Shown: positions 31,364 through 42,617, counted from the stretch's first letter. The stretch is 64,000 nucleotides of DNA from Maniola hyperantus (GCF_902806685.2 NC_048554.1:10974001-11038000), one strand, 5' to 3'. Notes: generated by a model from the sequence alone, not told the origin. Translations and numbers: made by a program.

Positions 31364-31765
31364 TAATACTTGCGAGGCGTTACTCGTTTATAAATAAGTA
31401 GGTCGGGAGCAGATGGCCGAGGATATCCTGCGCGGCAGATTGCTGCGGCCATTACGTATTGAGAGGCGCGTGTGCCGCTAGGGGGTGGTTACAGAGCTGT
31501 TGAAATTAACACGAATAAACTACAGTTCTTGCAATTCGCGAAGGCTAGTGAACTTTACTTGTGGTAACGTCGTTTACATGGTCATTGCGTAAATGTGCGT
31601 GCATGTCGGACCAAGCAGTCGCGAGCAAGCGCTGTCAAACGCACACATTTAGTATTACCGTACGTATAACGATACGACTTAAACACAAGCATGAGTCAGT
31701 GGCCTTCGTGAAATGCAAGAACTATACCTGTCTATGTTACTTTGATTTGTAATACCTCGTTCAGA
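31364..31765 (+). repeat. Duplicated segment, copy 2 (with MITE)
   Basis: Same order as copy 1, interrupted at 31521-31724 by a MITE. After the MITE, ATGTTACTTTGATTTGTAAT and TCGTTCAGAAATGCT resume. Confidence 0.8.
31521..31724. mobile_element. MITE, TIR ACAGTTCTTGCAATTC
   Basis: Left ACAGTTCTTGCAATTCGCGA and right TTCGTGAAATGCAAGAACT are inverted. The interior GTAAATGTGCGTGCATGTC and AGTCGCGAGCAAGCGCT is shared with the copy at 43535. Confidence 0.8.
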
Positions 31766-31874
31766 AATGCTCGTGCTCATAGAATGTAAGGCGTCTGTCG
31801 TCTCATAAGAAAACGATTAGGTGCGTGACCAATGACCGTCCTACGCTCTGTCTTAAGAAAGTCATCCGTGGAAA
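31766..31874. other. Short spacer
   Basis: No feature seen. Confidence 0.4.
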
Positions 31875-31885
31875 TAAATGTAGGT

Positions 31886-32205
31886 CATGATCAACCCATC
31901 GCCGGCTCACTGCAGAGCACGGGTCTCCTCTCAGGGTGAGAAGGGTTTGGCCATAATTTACCACGCGCTGGTCAATTGCGGATTCGTATCGTAGACTTCA
32001 CACACCTTTGAGAACATTGTGGAGAACTCTCAGGCATGCAGGTTTGCTCACGATGTTTTCCTTCACCGTATCTATATTCTATATATATTAAAAAAAAAAC
32101 AAAAAACGCACATAACTCCGAAAAATTACAGGTGCGTGCCCGGGATCGAACCCTCGACCTCCGATTAGAAGGCAGACGTCCTAACCACTAGGCTATCACT
32201 GCTTT
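31886..32205 (-). mobile_element. Full-length tRNA-derived SINE with 11-bp TSD
   Basis: The minus strand reads box A TAGCCTAGTGG and box B GGTTCGATCCC. The body is as at 27360, with an A/T-rich interruption near 32080-32105, and the tail is GATCATGA. TAAATGTAGGT flanks it at 31875-31885 and 32206-32216. Confidence 0.93.
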
Positions 32206-32216
32206 TAAATGTAGGT

Positions 32217-32959
32217 AATCTCATAAAATTCCAAAATCAATTTTAGACTTGCCTTTACACAAGTACAAAAAAATAATTTCAAAATGGCAGCCATGCAAAT
32301 TTAAAAAAATTAAAAAGCATAGTGTGCCTACCCACATCTTGTACGAGATGGTACGGAAACACGTGTGCGAGTTCGTATTGCATATGACCGGTAGTATATT
32401 TTGTTAAAAGTTATGTTCGCAAAGCTTTTTATCAAAATACTAACCTGTCTCAACTTAGGTCTGTATTTTGGTAAAAAGCTTTGCCAATGGCTCAAGCCAT
32501 TTGACCTAAGTTTTTACTTTCGCTACATAAAATTGTAAAGTAAGTACCTAGTCATTTTTAATTTAATTTAAATACATAAAATTGTATAAGTACCTAGTCA
32601 TAATTAATTTTAAGAAAAGGTAAAAAACTCCTTATGCACTAAGCTTAATTTTAACATGAACAAATTCGGAGCTCGCGTGTGGCTTCCGTTGGCCGCTAAT
32701 AGTTGGCGTCGCCAGGGGTTGTCAACACTCGTAAAAAATGTATTTTTTATGATTAGATCCATTTAATCGGGTGACGCTGCGAAATTTCACGATGCAAAGA
32801 AGACTAAAGTCCATCACAAATTAAGTTTTACTGTAGGTAAAAACTGTGTGTTTAGTATGCAACCTCCTCACCAACGTTGATAGAATTTGACCGTCGAAAC
32901 AGACGTCAACATATTAATGAGACGTAAAATCTCATACTAAGCACACTGAAGCTCTATCC
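32217..32959. other. Spacer, no gene recognised
   Basis: 32270-32385 has decayed words of the CCAGTCAAG family (AAAATGGCAGCCATG, TGTGCGAGTTCG). The rest is AT-rich, including an inverted AAAAGCTTTGC pair around 32415-32485. Confidence 0.45.
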
Positions 32960-33123
32960 AATGTGCAAATTCCAAGGGAACGATTAAAAAAATTCAGGAT
33001 AAAAAGTAGTCCATGTCCATCCCCCGGGATGGTTTGATGTTTGGTACCAAATTTCATCAAAACTGTGAAACGCTAGTTGACAGAAAGACAGACACACTTT
33101 CGCATTTATAATATTAGTATGGA
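32960..33123 (-). mobile_element. Helitron, CTGCTAGC variant, 5' part
   Basis: On the plus strand GGATAAAAAGTAGTCCATGT, GGTACCAAATTTCATCAAAA and CACTTTCGCATTTATAATAT, TAGTATGGA. The 3' terminus is lost. Confidence 0.75.
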
Positions 33124-33647
33124 AGTATGGATTCATCCAATACCTGTGACGATAACTTTAGTGGAAGTTATAAATAATCAATCAATCAAGTCATAATTGA
33201 ATCCGGCATCTTCTAAGCGCGCTCCATCTTACGCTAAATTATCACTTGCCAGCAGTTCTGATTGCAGCCAAGCGCTAGTCTATAAAAAAATTCTTTTAAA
33301 TTTTTTTTTTTTTGAAATAAGGTTGGCGCCCTGCATCCAAGTTCAGGATGTCTCGCTTCCGAACAACTGTTCAAGTTTACAAGACAATGAGTGACGGCGG
33401 CGTATGTTATATTTGTTTGCGTTAAAAATAACGCGCTCACTTCGGCGTGCGGCGCGCAGTGCGCGTGAACCGATCCGACTTAGCGGCTGTCAGTTTATTT
33501 GTACTCAGTGCGCTTGAGTGAGTTATTTGATACATAAAGTGGACGTATGGTACCTACTCACTCTGATCATCACTAGCCCGTTTGCGTCCACTGTTGGACG
33601 ATTTATGCCCAGCTATCCAACAATAGACGCCCTGTCCATACGAAGTA
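33124..33647. other. Spacer with SINE tail and GC-rich patch
   Basis: 33222-33292 (CTCCATCTTACGCTAAATTA, GATTGCAGCCAAGCGCTAGT) is a plus-strand 3' tail of the SINE family at 29905. 33440-33520 is GC-rich with TCAGT words that could act as insect initiators, but nothing else supports a promoter. Confidence 0.45.
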
Positions 33648-33918
33648 TCTATATATATAAAAGGAAAAGGTGACTGACTGACTGACTGACTGACTGACTG
33701 ACTGACTGACTGACTGACTGACTGACTGACTGACTGACTGATCTATCAACGGACAGCTCAAACTACTGGACGGATCATGCTGAAATTTGGCATGCAGATA
33801 GCTATTATGACGTAGGCATCCGCTAAGAAAGGATTTTTGAAAATTCAACTCTTAAGGGGGTGAAATAGGGTTTTGAAATTTTGTAGTCCACGCGGACGAA
33901 GTCGCGAGCATAAGCTAG
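33648..33918 (+). mobile_element. Lep1-type Helitron, full length, long (GACT)n
   Basis: Flanked A|TCTATATATATAAAAGG and GCGAGCATAAGCTAG|T. The GACT tract (about 33672-33740) is roughly 17 units, the longest in the window. Minus-strand SQSV frame is an artefact of this tract. Confidence 0.92.
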
Positions 33919-33949
33919 TATCTATATAAGTCAATTCGCGCATGGGACT

Positions 33950-34118
33950 CAGTGATCATAACGAAAGCCATCAAACTCATTTGACATTAGTTGGGTCTAC
34001 ATTGCTACTTCACTGAACGATATAAAAATATTTTTTGTAGCAAACATTCAATGGATTAAAAATAAATGTCAAATGAGCTTGATGGCTTTTATTCATTGAT
34101 GCTCAATGAGTTAGTGAA
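33950..34118. mobile_element. MITE, arms GCCATCAAACTCATTTGACA
   Basis: Left GCCATCAAACTCATTTGACA and right TGTCAAATGAGCTTGATGGC are inverted with one mismatch. The centre has TTGCTACTTCACTGA. A decayed relative lies at 38135. Confidence 0.75.
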
Positions 34119-34969
34119 TAAAACCCCTTTCTTTGAAGTCTTATCGAGATCACGCCTCAAAGTTTTTTGATTGATATAATATGAAGTGGTGCAGTTAAAG
34201 ATGGCGTCAGGCGTCAGGTATAAAAAAACTCTCAACAACACTGGATGTGTCTAGGTATGTATACTGTACTATACTCTACTTTCCTACAGAGCGGAAAGTG
34301 GATGCGTGACTAATGAAACAATACCACGGCGGCACAGGCACCATCCTCGTGTCATTTCATAAAAATTTCATAGTGAAATCTTAAAAACAATGAGCGCGGA
34401 ATAACAATAGATGGCGCCACGTGTAAGGCACGCGTCGTCCACGCGTCAGTTGCACGCTGACCTCCGGAGGGGCAACATCTATTATACTTAGCGCGTAGTG
34501 CTCCAAACTAAAGGCAAGGGTGCAGTAATTCATTTCTTATGCATCGTCGCATTGTTTGGATGGCTTTCCGGGGGTAAATGGGCGTAAATGAAATATTTCG
34601 AGTTACATATCAAAAAAATTATACTATTATTATTATTGGCGAATGAAAATGGGGTTCTAGTGCCACCCTAGTTACATTATTGAACTCTTGAGCTTCTGTA
34701 AAAAGAATACAAAACAATATTAGAGAATGAAATCTTAGTAAGTAGCTAAAATAATTGTTTGGTTGCCAAGAAATTGACTGTCTTTATCTACTTTTACCAA
34801 TGTAAATCTATACCTATCTATATCGATAAGAAATCAAAATTCCACAGACACGTACGAAGCGATTTGCTTCCTCGTTTCTAATTTCGAACCGCTACGATAC
34901 GGACGTTTTCCCGTCCACTCTTAATAAAGTTTACCTTCAAGTCAAGAGTGAATAGGCATCTTTTAGGCA
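34119..34969. other. Spacer, no gene recognised
   Basis: No frame or repeat of note. TATCGATA occurs once near 34821. Confidence 0.5.
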
Positions 34970-35036
34970 TCCGCGCTCCATTTTAAGCTGCAGCATCACT
35001 TGCCAACAAGTCTGATTGCAGCCAAGAGCTGGTCTG
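34970..35036 (+). mobile_element. SINE 3' tail fragment
   Basis: CCATTTTAAGCTGCAGCATC, ACTTGCCAACAAGTCTGATT and GCAGCCAAGAGCTGGTCTGT match the tail of the SINE family at 29905. Confidence 0.6.
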
Positions 35037-35360
35037 TAAAAAACCAGTCAAGTGCGAGTCAGACTCGCACACGAAGGGTTCCGTACCACTGTAGAAGTAA
35101 TAACAATTGTTAATTTTTTTAATTTTCATGACTTATATTTTGAAATTATTAATTTTGTTGTTGTAGCGGCAATAGAAATTGCCATTCTGTAAAAAATCAA
35201 CTCTCTACCTATTACGGTTCACGAGATACAGCCCGCTGACAGACAGACGGACGGGCGAACGGACGGACGGACGGATGGACGGATGGACAGACGGACAGCG
35301 GAGGCTTAGTACCTACATAATAGGGTCCCGTTGGCACCCGGCGGGTACGGAACCCTAAAA
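35037..35360 (+). mobile_element. CCAGTCAAGTGCGAGTC repeat, full length
   Basis: Runs from AAAAAACCAGTCAAGTGCGA to GGGTACGGAACCCTAAAAA. Inside are GTAGCGGCAATAGAAATT, ACGGTTCACGAGATACAGCC, (GGAC)n and AGGGTCCCGTTGGCACCC. Reference copy for this family in the window. Confidence 0.85.
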
Positions 35361-35361
35361 A

Positions 35362-35715
35362 CAAAAGAAAAACCGCTGATTCGATCTTGACGATATTTGG
35401 CACGATAACTTGTATCTCGGAGATAGACAAAAGCTACTTTTTTTAATAGAGATAGCGAGCAAACGAGCATATGGGTCACCTGATGTTAAGTGATTAACGC
35501 CGCCCATAAACATTTGCAGCACCAGAGGAACTGCCGATACGTTGCCGGCCTTTCAGGAATTTGTTGGTCCGCCCCTTGAATAACCCCATGTTGTAATCTA
35601 AAGGGAACACCGCCGAAGGGAGTTGATTCTACAGCTTACATGTGCGTGGAAAGAAGAAGAAAGAAGACTGTTTATCCCGGAAGATATCTGAGACGAAGTT
35701 GCAGGTATCAGCTAG
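35362..35715 (+). mobile_element. Helitron fragment interrupted by a LINE tail
   Basis: 35362-35441 (TTGACGATATTTGGCACG, TAGACAAAAGCTAC) and 35668-35715 (TTTATCCCGGAAG, GACGAAGTTGCAGGTATCAG, CTAG) are two halves of one element. Confidence 0.7.
35442..35667 (-). mobile_element. Jockey-like LINE 3' end
   Basis: Minus-strand copy of the 11511 tail: GTTGATTCTACAGC complement, AATTTGTTGGTCCGCCCCTT, CATTTGCAGCACCAGAGGAA, GGTCACCTGATGTTAAGTGA. Confidence 0.8.
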
Positions 35716-36150
35716 CTTTAAATATTTTTCCTTTTAACAACATGAATTTTGAATCTGCAAAAAGATCATGTTCTAAATTTTAATAAAATCGACTATGAAT
35801 AAAAAATCGGTAGATAGGTAGCTAGAATGTGTACCATAAATCGCATCTGGGTTATCTTTACACGTGTTATCAATTTACTCCTACTATTATGTTAAAATAT
35901 GTGTGGTCTTAGCCTTCTTCGGAGAACTATGGTAATTCCGTAATGTTGCCAATGTTGGTATTTGTTATTCTGATATATCGGGTGCATTACGGATGCCACT
36001 TGGCCGTCTGCAATCGCTAGAACAATATTTTAAAGCCATACGAACTGGTAGACGTTATTTATAAACTCTGTCATCTGTTTCAGAAACAAAATCTGCGTGT
36101 TTCAGAAACATATCATTTTGTTTCGGTAAAAACTACGCGTTTATCGCATT
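35716..36150. other. Spacer, no gene recognised
   Basis: No supported feature. Confidence 0.5.
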
Positions 36151-37045
36151 ATGGACAAATTTTCAAAAAATTCTGAGACACATATTTTTTCATTTGTAAC
36201 CGAAAACCCAAATACCAATTTTCATGCAAATAACTTGAAAAATGACCGACTTTCATACAAATTTCCATCCCCCATTTAACCCACTTAGGGGTAGAATTTC
36301 GAAAAATCCTTTCTTAGTGGATACCTACTCTTAATAAAGAATAGACTCTTACAAAGAATATATTCTTACAAAGAATAGACCCTCCAAATTTCATGTCTTT
36401 AGGACCAGCGGTTTAGGCTGTGCGTTGATTTTCACATACAAACTTTCATCCCTATTTTACCACCCTTATGGACAAATTTTCAAAAAATTCTGAGACAAAT
36501 ATTTCTTTATTTGTAACCGAAAACCCAAATACTAATTTTCATGCAAATAACTTGAAAAATGACCGACTTTCATACGAACTTCCATCCCACATTTAACCCA
36601 CTTAGGGGTGGAATTTCGAAAAGTCCTTTCTTAGTGGATACCTACTCTGTACAAAGAATAGACTCTCCAAATTTCATGTCTTTAGGACCAGCGGTTTAGG
36701 CTGTGCGTTGATTTCACATACAAACTTACATTCCCTATTTTACCACCCTTATGGGCAAATTTTCCAAAAATCCTGAAACACGTATTTCTTCATTTGTGAC
36801 CGAAAACCCAAGTACTAATTTTCATGCAAATAACTTGAAAAATGACCGACTTTCATACAAACTTCCATCCCCCATTTAACCCACTTAGGGGTGGAATTTC
36901 GAAAAATCCTTTCTTAGTGGATACCTACTCTTCACAAAGAATAGACCCTCCAAATTTCATGTCTTTAGGACCAGCGGTTTAGGCTGTGCGTTGATATCTA
37001 TGTCAGTCAGTCAGTCAGTCAGGACTTTGAATTTTATATATATAG
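36151..37045 (-). mobile_element. Helitron-like element with three tandem units
   Basis: Units begin with ATGG(A/G)CAAATTTTC at 36151, 36468 and 36751 and are about 317, 283 and 295 bp. Each holds CGAAAACCCAA, TTGAAAAATGACCGACTTTC, ATCCTTTCTTAGTGGATACC and GACCAGCGGTTTAGGCTGTG. The right end has (CAGT)n and a TATATATATAG end like the 5' part of Lep1 on the minus strand. Unit 1 carries an extra short repeat of ACAAAGAATA. Non-coding. Confidence 0.75.
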
Positions 37046-37084
37046 TCAACAAAAATTAAGTTGGTTAGTATAAACCGACATTGG

Positions 37085-37220
37085 AACATTACCGAACACG
37101 AGTCTCCTCTCAGAATGACACGGGTTTATTAGGCCATAGTCTACCACACTGGTAAAAAGCGGATTGGAAGACTTCAGACATCCTTGAGAAATTGTGGAGG
37201 AAGTTTTTCACAATGTTTTC
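37085..37220 (-). mobile_element. SINE body fragment
   Basis: GAGTCTCCTCTCAGAATGAC, CATAGTCTACCACACTGG, AGACTTCAGACATCCTTGAG and TTTTCACAATGTTTTCCTT match the body of the 27360 SINE. Head and tail are missing. Confidence 0.75.
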
Positions 37221-37770
37221 CTTTCTAATTAATATATATTTTTTCAGTTAAAGCCTGCCTACTTACCTATTAACTATTTTAATAAGTTTTTATTAGCTCG
37301 CTTTCTTGTCTGTTTGTTTGTCTGTTCGAAACAAATGCAATCGCGCTTTTATTGATTAGCGTCCAAAAAAATATTAGGGAGAGGAATGAGGATGGTACAT
37401 ATTATGTAGTAGTTACCTTTCATATTTATTGTACAGCTTTTATTTTACAACCCATTTTTTTCAAGAAAACTTTTAAAAGCAAGTTATTTAAATTTTCTAT
37501 GTAACTAATTAAATATGTGTTCTTTTTTAAACCTTTAATGCAAACCGGAAATACCTACTTTATCTTTTTATTTTGGTGCATTTCTGATAAAACATAAATT
37601 ATAATCCCAATTTTATCATTAGACCTTCCCATTGCCATAAATCATAATATTATCATTCTCTAATGCCAGGAACGCGCTACTTGCTTTACACGCGAAAATT
37701 ACTACATACTCGTCGATAAGATAAATAATAAAATTATTGTTTGCATTTTGTATTAAATTTTTCGGTCAGA
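37221..37770. other. Spacer, no gene recognised
   Basis: AT-rich, no supported feature. Confidence 0.5.
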
Positions 37771-37887
37771 CCCCCCCATATCCGCACGTCACCCGCGCTC
37801 GCCCGCACCGGGTGTAAGCACGGGGGCTGTGCGGGTGTGCGGGATGTTCCCTCCCCGATTGCCATTTCAACCTGTCGCGTACTATAG
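37771..37887. mobile_element. GC-rich foldback MITE, left arm decayed
   Basis: CCGCACGTCACCCGCGCTC, GGGGGCTGTGCGGGTGTGCG, CCGATTGCCATTTCAACCTG and TCGCGTACTATAG are recognisable. Confidence 0.7.
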
Positions 37888-37954
37888 CAGTCGGAGCTGG
37901 TTGCCACAACTGAATCTTGTTAAGTACGGTTAAAGTATCTTTTTGCCTTATTTC

Positions 37955-38118
37955 TTTTTTAGGGTTCCGTATGTCCAGAGAAAAGAAGTAACCCTTATTC
38001 AGTTCGTTGTCTGGCTATCAGTTTGTCAATGAAACCAAAACCTGTAGGGTACTTTCCGTGGACCTAGAATCATGAAATTTGGCAGGTAGCAATGTCTTAT
38101 ACGTACCACATTATTTAA
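37955..38118 (-). mobile_element. CCGGCCAAGTGCGAGTC repeat, right third
   Basis: Plus-strand TTTTTTAGGGTTCCGTATG, TGTAGGGTACTTTCCGTGGA, CCTAGAATCATGAAATTTGG. The remainder is absent. Confidence 0.7.
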
Positions 38119-38134
38119 GAAAAAATCCAAAAGC

Positions 38135-38315
38135 TGATTATACATCGGGTTCTACCTTGCTACTTCACTGAGTTGTCAATTCAATTCAATTCCCAATTAT
38201 TGGCTTTTAGGTGTACCAGCTGGTCACAGAGTGTTTTAAAATATTTTTCCTAGACAACTTTCAATGGATTTAAAATAAATGTCAAAATGTCAAATGGGCT
38301 CGATGGATATCATTT
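38135..38315. mobile_element. Decayed copy of the ATTTGACA MITE
   Basis: GGTTCTACCTTGCTACTTCA, TTTCAATGGATTTAAAATAA, TGTCAAATGGGCTCGATGG are shared with 33950. About 50 bp starting at TCAATTCAATTCAATTCCC is inserted. Confidence 0.6.
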
Positions 38316-38965
38316 AGTGTTAGCAAATTACCCGCTGTTCCAGTATCCTACAAGAAATAAATAATAAGATAAGATTTTATTGCAAGCAGACACCGGACGA
38401 ACGCCGTTATTATATGATAATCGATTCATTCAAATCGATTTGGATTATCCGATGCGACATGAAGCCGATGGTCAGGTGAATCGATGATCATTTCGCATCA
38501 ATCAACATGTTGTGACGTTCCCAGTGACACGAATAGATAAGTTCAACAAAAGAATCGCATTTGAATTGCAGACCACCGTTTTATTTTTTATTTTATTTTA
38601 TTTTATTATATATATATTTATACCTATAAGAATAATGAAATCGGTTCCTACGTATGATTATAGAATGAATTAATGCCAAAATAGAGGTAATTGAATCGGG
38701 TATTTATTATTTTCTTAATAAACAGATGTTATTATTAGGTATTAAGATTCAGATCGGCATACTGTCCAGGACAAACATGAATACAAGGGGGCAGATGTTT
38801 TTGGTTGTTGTTTTAGCCTTATCGTATCTGTAGATTAATTAGTTAATGAAGAGAGATAAAACAGTTTATAGTCCATTGGATACCTATTAAAGTAGGTAGG
38901 TATATTTATTAATTATTATTGATTGATCAACGATGCCGTCTGACCGTCTACAACGCCTACTGCCG
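38316..38965. other. Spacer with (TTTTA)n microsatellite
   Basis: 38579-38612 is a TTTTA-type simple repeat followed by a short (TA)n. Nothing else is recognised. Confidence 0.5.
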
Positions 38966-39162
38966 GCCGGCCGTAGCACCTCACAGGCACCGGAAGACGT
39001 GTTAGGCCCCCACTAGATGGAAAGACGACATCAAATGAGTCGCAGGGAGCCGATGGATTCAAGCGGTGCAAGACGGTAGCGTGTGGAAATCCCTTCAAGA
39101 TACCTATCTCCAACAGCTGTGGGCGTCTATCGGTTGACGATGATGATGATTATGCACTGATT
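38966..39162 (+). mobile_element. RTE-type LINE, last part
   Basis: The translation TRWKDDIK, VAGSRWIQAVQDGSVWKSLQ and LWASIG matches the RTE C-terminus. The end is CTATCGGTTGACGATGATG. One in-frame stop near 39050. Confidence 0.8.
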
Positions 39163-39179
39163 GTACTGAATTATTTGGT

Positions 39180-39268
39180 CGCTAGATTCAGGCGGCAAGA
39201 CTGGCGTGTGGATTGTGCCAGACCGATGTCCAGCTGTGGACGTCTATCGGTTGATAATGACGATGAAG
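39180..39268 (+). mobile_element. RTE-type LINE, short 3' end fragment
   Basis: Ends GTGGACGTCTATCGGTTGAT then AATGACGATG, the same 3' terminus as the copy just upstream. Confidence 0.65.
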
Positions 39269-39474
39269 TTTTGGTAGAGGGTAAGTTTTCAATTATCGCA
39301 TTATTGAATGGCATCAATCAACAATAAACACTGGAAGGTGGACAATGATCGTGTCCAGGTGTTTACGAATCCGCAAACAATCTGCATATGGCGGCCGATG
39401 ATATCACGCCAGGTTTGTTTTTTACTTAGCGCACTGAACGGGCATTGCTCGGATACGCGTAGAGCGCGATTATA

Positions 39475-39786
39475 CAGAGGTGAATTTTTAATTCCCGTGG
39501 GAACTCTTCGATTTTCCGTGACAAAAAATGACTGTCTGGGATGCAAGCTATCTACGGGTGAAATCTAAGACCGCACTCTCGACTTTGCTTAGACTTAGGA
39601 CAGAGTTAAAACAGACAGATACAGAGATTAGGTCTGACGAAAAAGTCAGTGCGCTCTATAGATATCAACCTTAGTTACCTACTACTGATGTGCGTCAAAA
39701 TCGTTCCGTGCGTTAAACGGATGATCCATGGCCCATGTAAAGCTAGCAGACAGACAGCCAGATAGACACACTTTCGGATTATACGA
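39475..39786 (-). mobile_element. Helitron fragment split by a MITE
   Basis: 39475-39565 (TTAATTCCCGTGGGAACTCT, GGGATGCAAGCTA) and 39665-39786 (GTAAAGCTAGCAGACAGACA, ACACACTTTCGGATTATACG) are parts of the CTGCTAGC variant separated by the MITE. Confidence 0.65.
39566..39664. mobile_element. MITE of the GATCTATAGAGCGCACT family, deleted copy
   Basis: GACTTTGCTTAGACTTAGGA and CAGTGCGCTCTATAGAT remain. The centre is shortened relative to 4891. Confidence 0.7.
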
Positions 39787-41065
39787 GCATATAAATAAGA
39801 CGACGTATTCAACTATTTAACGAAAGTAGGATATCCATACAAGACTTCTCAAAATATTTTCCTTCAAAAACCAAATAATTTCGATGTCTCTATCGGATAC
39901 CTAATCTATGGATTTAAGTACGGTACGGGCTGTATATTAGCTTAACCGGATAAGGGGCCATGAAAATGGATATGAGTTCCACCGTTCATGTGAAAAGCAC
40001 TGCATCAAACCACAGATCAAACCTCACACTACACCTACGCGTCCAAACATTAGTCAGTGGCAACGAAACATGCGTTACAGTTATACTCATAAGTAGGTAA
40101 ATGCCTTCATTTCTTTCGTTAAGAATTAGCAGACGATGTTCGTAGACCTAGGCCCTCGAATGTTAAATTCTTTGTTCAACTATGTGCCGTGTGGTGACGG
40201 CAGATTACAGTAATTGTCACCTTCTCGTTCCCGCGGGTGTATAACTGTACTGTACTTGTATTTCTCTTATCCTGAAGTATCGGCTTACTGCCTCACACAC
40301 TACACGCACGTCCGTTCCACTTCCTTGCTATATATACCAAGTGTCGCTGAAGGGGGCTTTTCTAATTCATTGTCACTCTGCAGTGTGTGGTGTGCAGGAG
40401 TTAGACGACAGTAATACATCCATACATTACAATAACGAAGAACGGGCAGCAGCGTCCTCTGTGCTACGCTACTACTACCATCTACTGCGATCACCAACCC
40501 GTCTGCCCAGCGTGGTGGTGGACAAACCCTCCCGTTTTAAGAGGCTTTAAGAGAGCTTTATTAGGAGGAGTAATCGGATTTTAGTTTTCAACTTCACCTT
40601 GTATGTTTTTATCAGCCTACGCAACGATAAAGTCGTAACTCGTAATGCTTTCCGCAGTCAACAAATGTGTATAATTAAATGCGATCCTGCGCGATGAATG
40701 ATGACTCACCATCGACCGCAACGACATCACCACTCCATTTCGGACGCAGCTTTAAATGCTGTGTAATTACGGAAAGGAAATTCCGTAACGAAAAGACAAG
40801 GTGTGCCGGAATTACTCAAAATAGGCCAAGAGACGGCAGTTAGCATGTCCTTTGTAAGGAATATTATGGCATGGGTAGTTTACCTCCAAAAATACGATCG
40901 CATGTCATTTAATAAGTCCATCTATAGATGATCGCAATTGATCGAAATCTTGACAGTGTGGCATTCTGACAATTAAAAAAACTCTGCTAACTGCTATAGT
41001 TCTGAACACTATTTGCGAGTACAATCTTTAGATAACTCCTTTGAGACCACATAGTCATAGAGTGA
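39787..41065. other. Low-repeat spacer
   Basis: Overlapping short frames (up to 70 codons) on both strands at 40200-40550 have no recognised motif. 40495-40540 resembles a worn LINE or SINE tail (CAACCCGTCTGCCCAGCGTG). Confidence 0.4.
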
Positions 41066-41201
41066 GATCTATAGAGCGCACTCTGACTTAGCTTAGACTT
41101 AAGACAGAGTTTAAACGAGACAGAGCTATATCTCTCACATAAATCTGTCTCATTTAACTCGATCTTAAGTCTGAGCAAAGTCAAAGTGCGCTCTATAGAT
41201 C
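41066..41201. mobile_element. Foldback MITE of the GATCTATAGAGCGCACT family
   Basis: GATCTATAGAGCGCACTCTG at the left and CAAAGTGCGCTCTATAGATC at the right bound an almost continuous palindrome, 136 bp. Confidence 0.8.
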
Positions 41202-41572
41202 TAAAGCCTAAATTCTTCTAAAACCTTTGCTGAGCTGTTTTTAACTGTAAAATTTTTACTAAACTAAAACTATATAACTCGTGTACATATGTAATTTTCA
41301 ATTTAATCTTCGTTAATTAATTATTATAGTTCGGTTACACAGTACACATCACAATAATAATATTTTAAACCTACCTAAGAGAGAGTTATCCCAGGGCTTC
41401 CTCCACTTGAGCATTAAAGCCAAAATGCCAAAATAAACTCTGTCATGTGTGGTACAATCCGAAAAAGTTTCCAAGCCAACATAATGTTGGACTTAGGTAC
41501 CTATGTCTTGTACAAACACAACATTTTCCTATGCACGGCGTAGCACAATTAATCATCTCTAGCAGTCCATTA
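41202..41572. other. Spacer, no gene recognised
   Basis: No supported feature. Confidence 0.5.
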
Positions 41573-41950
41573 GAAAGGATGACCTTTGTAGACACAGGGT
41601 ATAACAAGAACGCGACAGGAAGACAGGACGTGATGGTACTGATGATATGATACAACAACAAAAAAACCGCGAAAAAAATATATAAAACATCTTATAATTT
41701 TGTATAAGTTTACGATATATTATTGCAAATAAATTACCTGACTGACGCTAGAGGTCAACGAACATTGCGTAAGTAGGCCACTCCTTGTCAATGCCGCGTC
41801 GTAGGCAGGGCATTGACCCGAGTTTTGCACGCTATACTAAATCACTAAAACTACAAAATGAGGTAAATGGTTATTGGTATTGGATTTTGTTTAGGTAGTA
41901 GGTATAACAGGAACGCTAAGTTTTAAGCTAGCGTTCTGGTTACACCTGTA
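41573..41950 (+). repeat. Repeat with AACGCTAAG...CTAGCGTT, uninterrupted copy
   Basis: GTGATGGTACTGATGATATG, CCGCGAAAAAAATATATAAA, GTCAATGCCGCGTCGTAGGC, TTGGTATTGGATTTTGTTTA and GCTAGCGTTCTGGTTACACC occur in order. Serves as the intact reference for 12834-13215. Confidence 0.7.
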
Positions 41951-42346
41951 TACCTACTGCGACCGTCTCCTGAACTAGAAGTCTATCATCATCATCAGGT
42001 GCTAATGAATCAGGTGGTCGAATTTTGATCGCTGCAAAGGTGTGCGGACGCGACCTAATGAAAATTTTGTGTGACGATTAACATTTTACATTGCTGTTTA
42101 CATCTAATTGGCGGAAACAGACGCCAATATTTATATACTAGCTTATTATGTATTTACTCCTGAGTCCTGACCCGTCCTGTCACAGCACAACAATATTCAG
42201 TTATATTTTTAATATAATATCTTTAATATCAGAAGATAAGACGTATAAAATTATTGAGAACCTTTTTCTCAATAATTATTTAAAGGCCTATGCATTTGCG
42301 AGAGCGCGCCACTTGCCACCCAAAGTCGGTTAGTATCTATTAATCT
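41951..42346. other. Spacer with one hairpin
   Basis: 42250-42278 forms TTATTGAGAA-loop-TTCTCAATAA. No gene recognised. Confidence 0.5.
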
Positions 42347-42529
42347 ACAGTATGTGGCCGAAAGTAATGTACATCGACCTTAAGAAGGAGATAGCAGATT
42401 TTGTAGAGCGTTGTCTCTGTCTTTGAGACCGACAAAACTTCATATAGATATGAGTAACAGAGACAACGCTCTACAAAGCCGAAATGTCATTCTAAAGGCC
42501 GAAGTACATTACTTTCGGTCGCGTACTGT
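42347..42529. mobile_element. MITE, best copy of the TTTGTAGAGC family
   Basis: Termini ACAGTATGTGGCCGAAAGTA and TACTTTCGGTCGCGTACTGT (26-bp arms, 2-3 mismatches) and inner arms around TTTGTAGAGCGTTGTCTCTG give a 183-bp foldback. The central TGTGACG word of other copies is altered here. Confidence 0.85.
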
Positions 42530-42617
42530 GCATATTAGGATTAGTACCTAGCTATTATTACTCAAATAAGAGTAGCTAAACTAAGCAGTCGCAACTATAG
42601 GCAAAAGTTACAACCTA

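Noticed and set aside
33672..33740. CRISPR-like or satellite array of GACT
   Set aside because: A simple tetranucleotide tract that is a standard part of Lep1.
36151..37045. CRISPR-like array
   Set aside because: The units are about 300 bp tandem copies without short spacers, in a eukaryotic transposon context.
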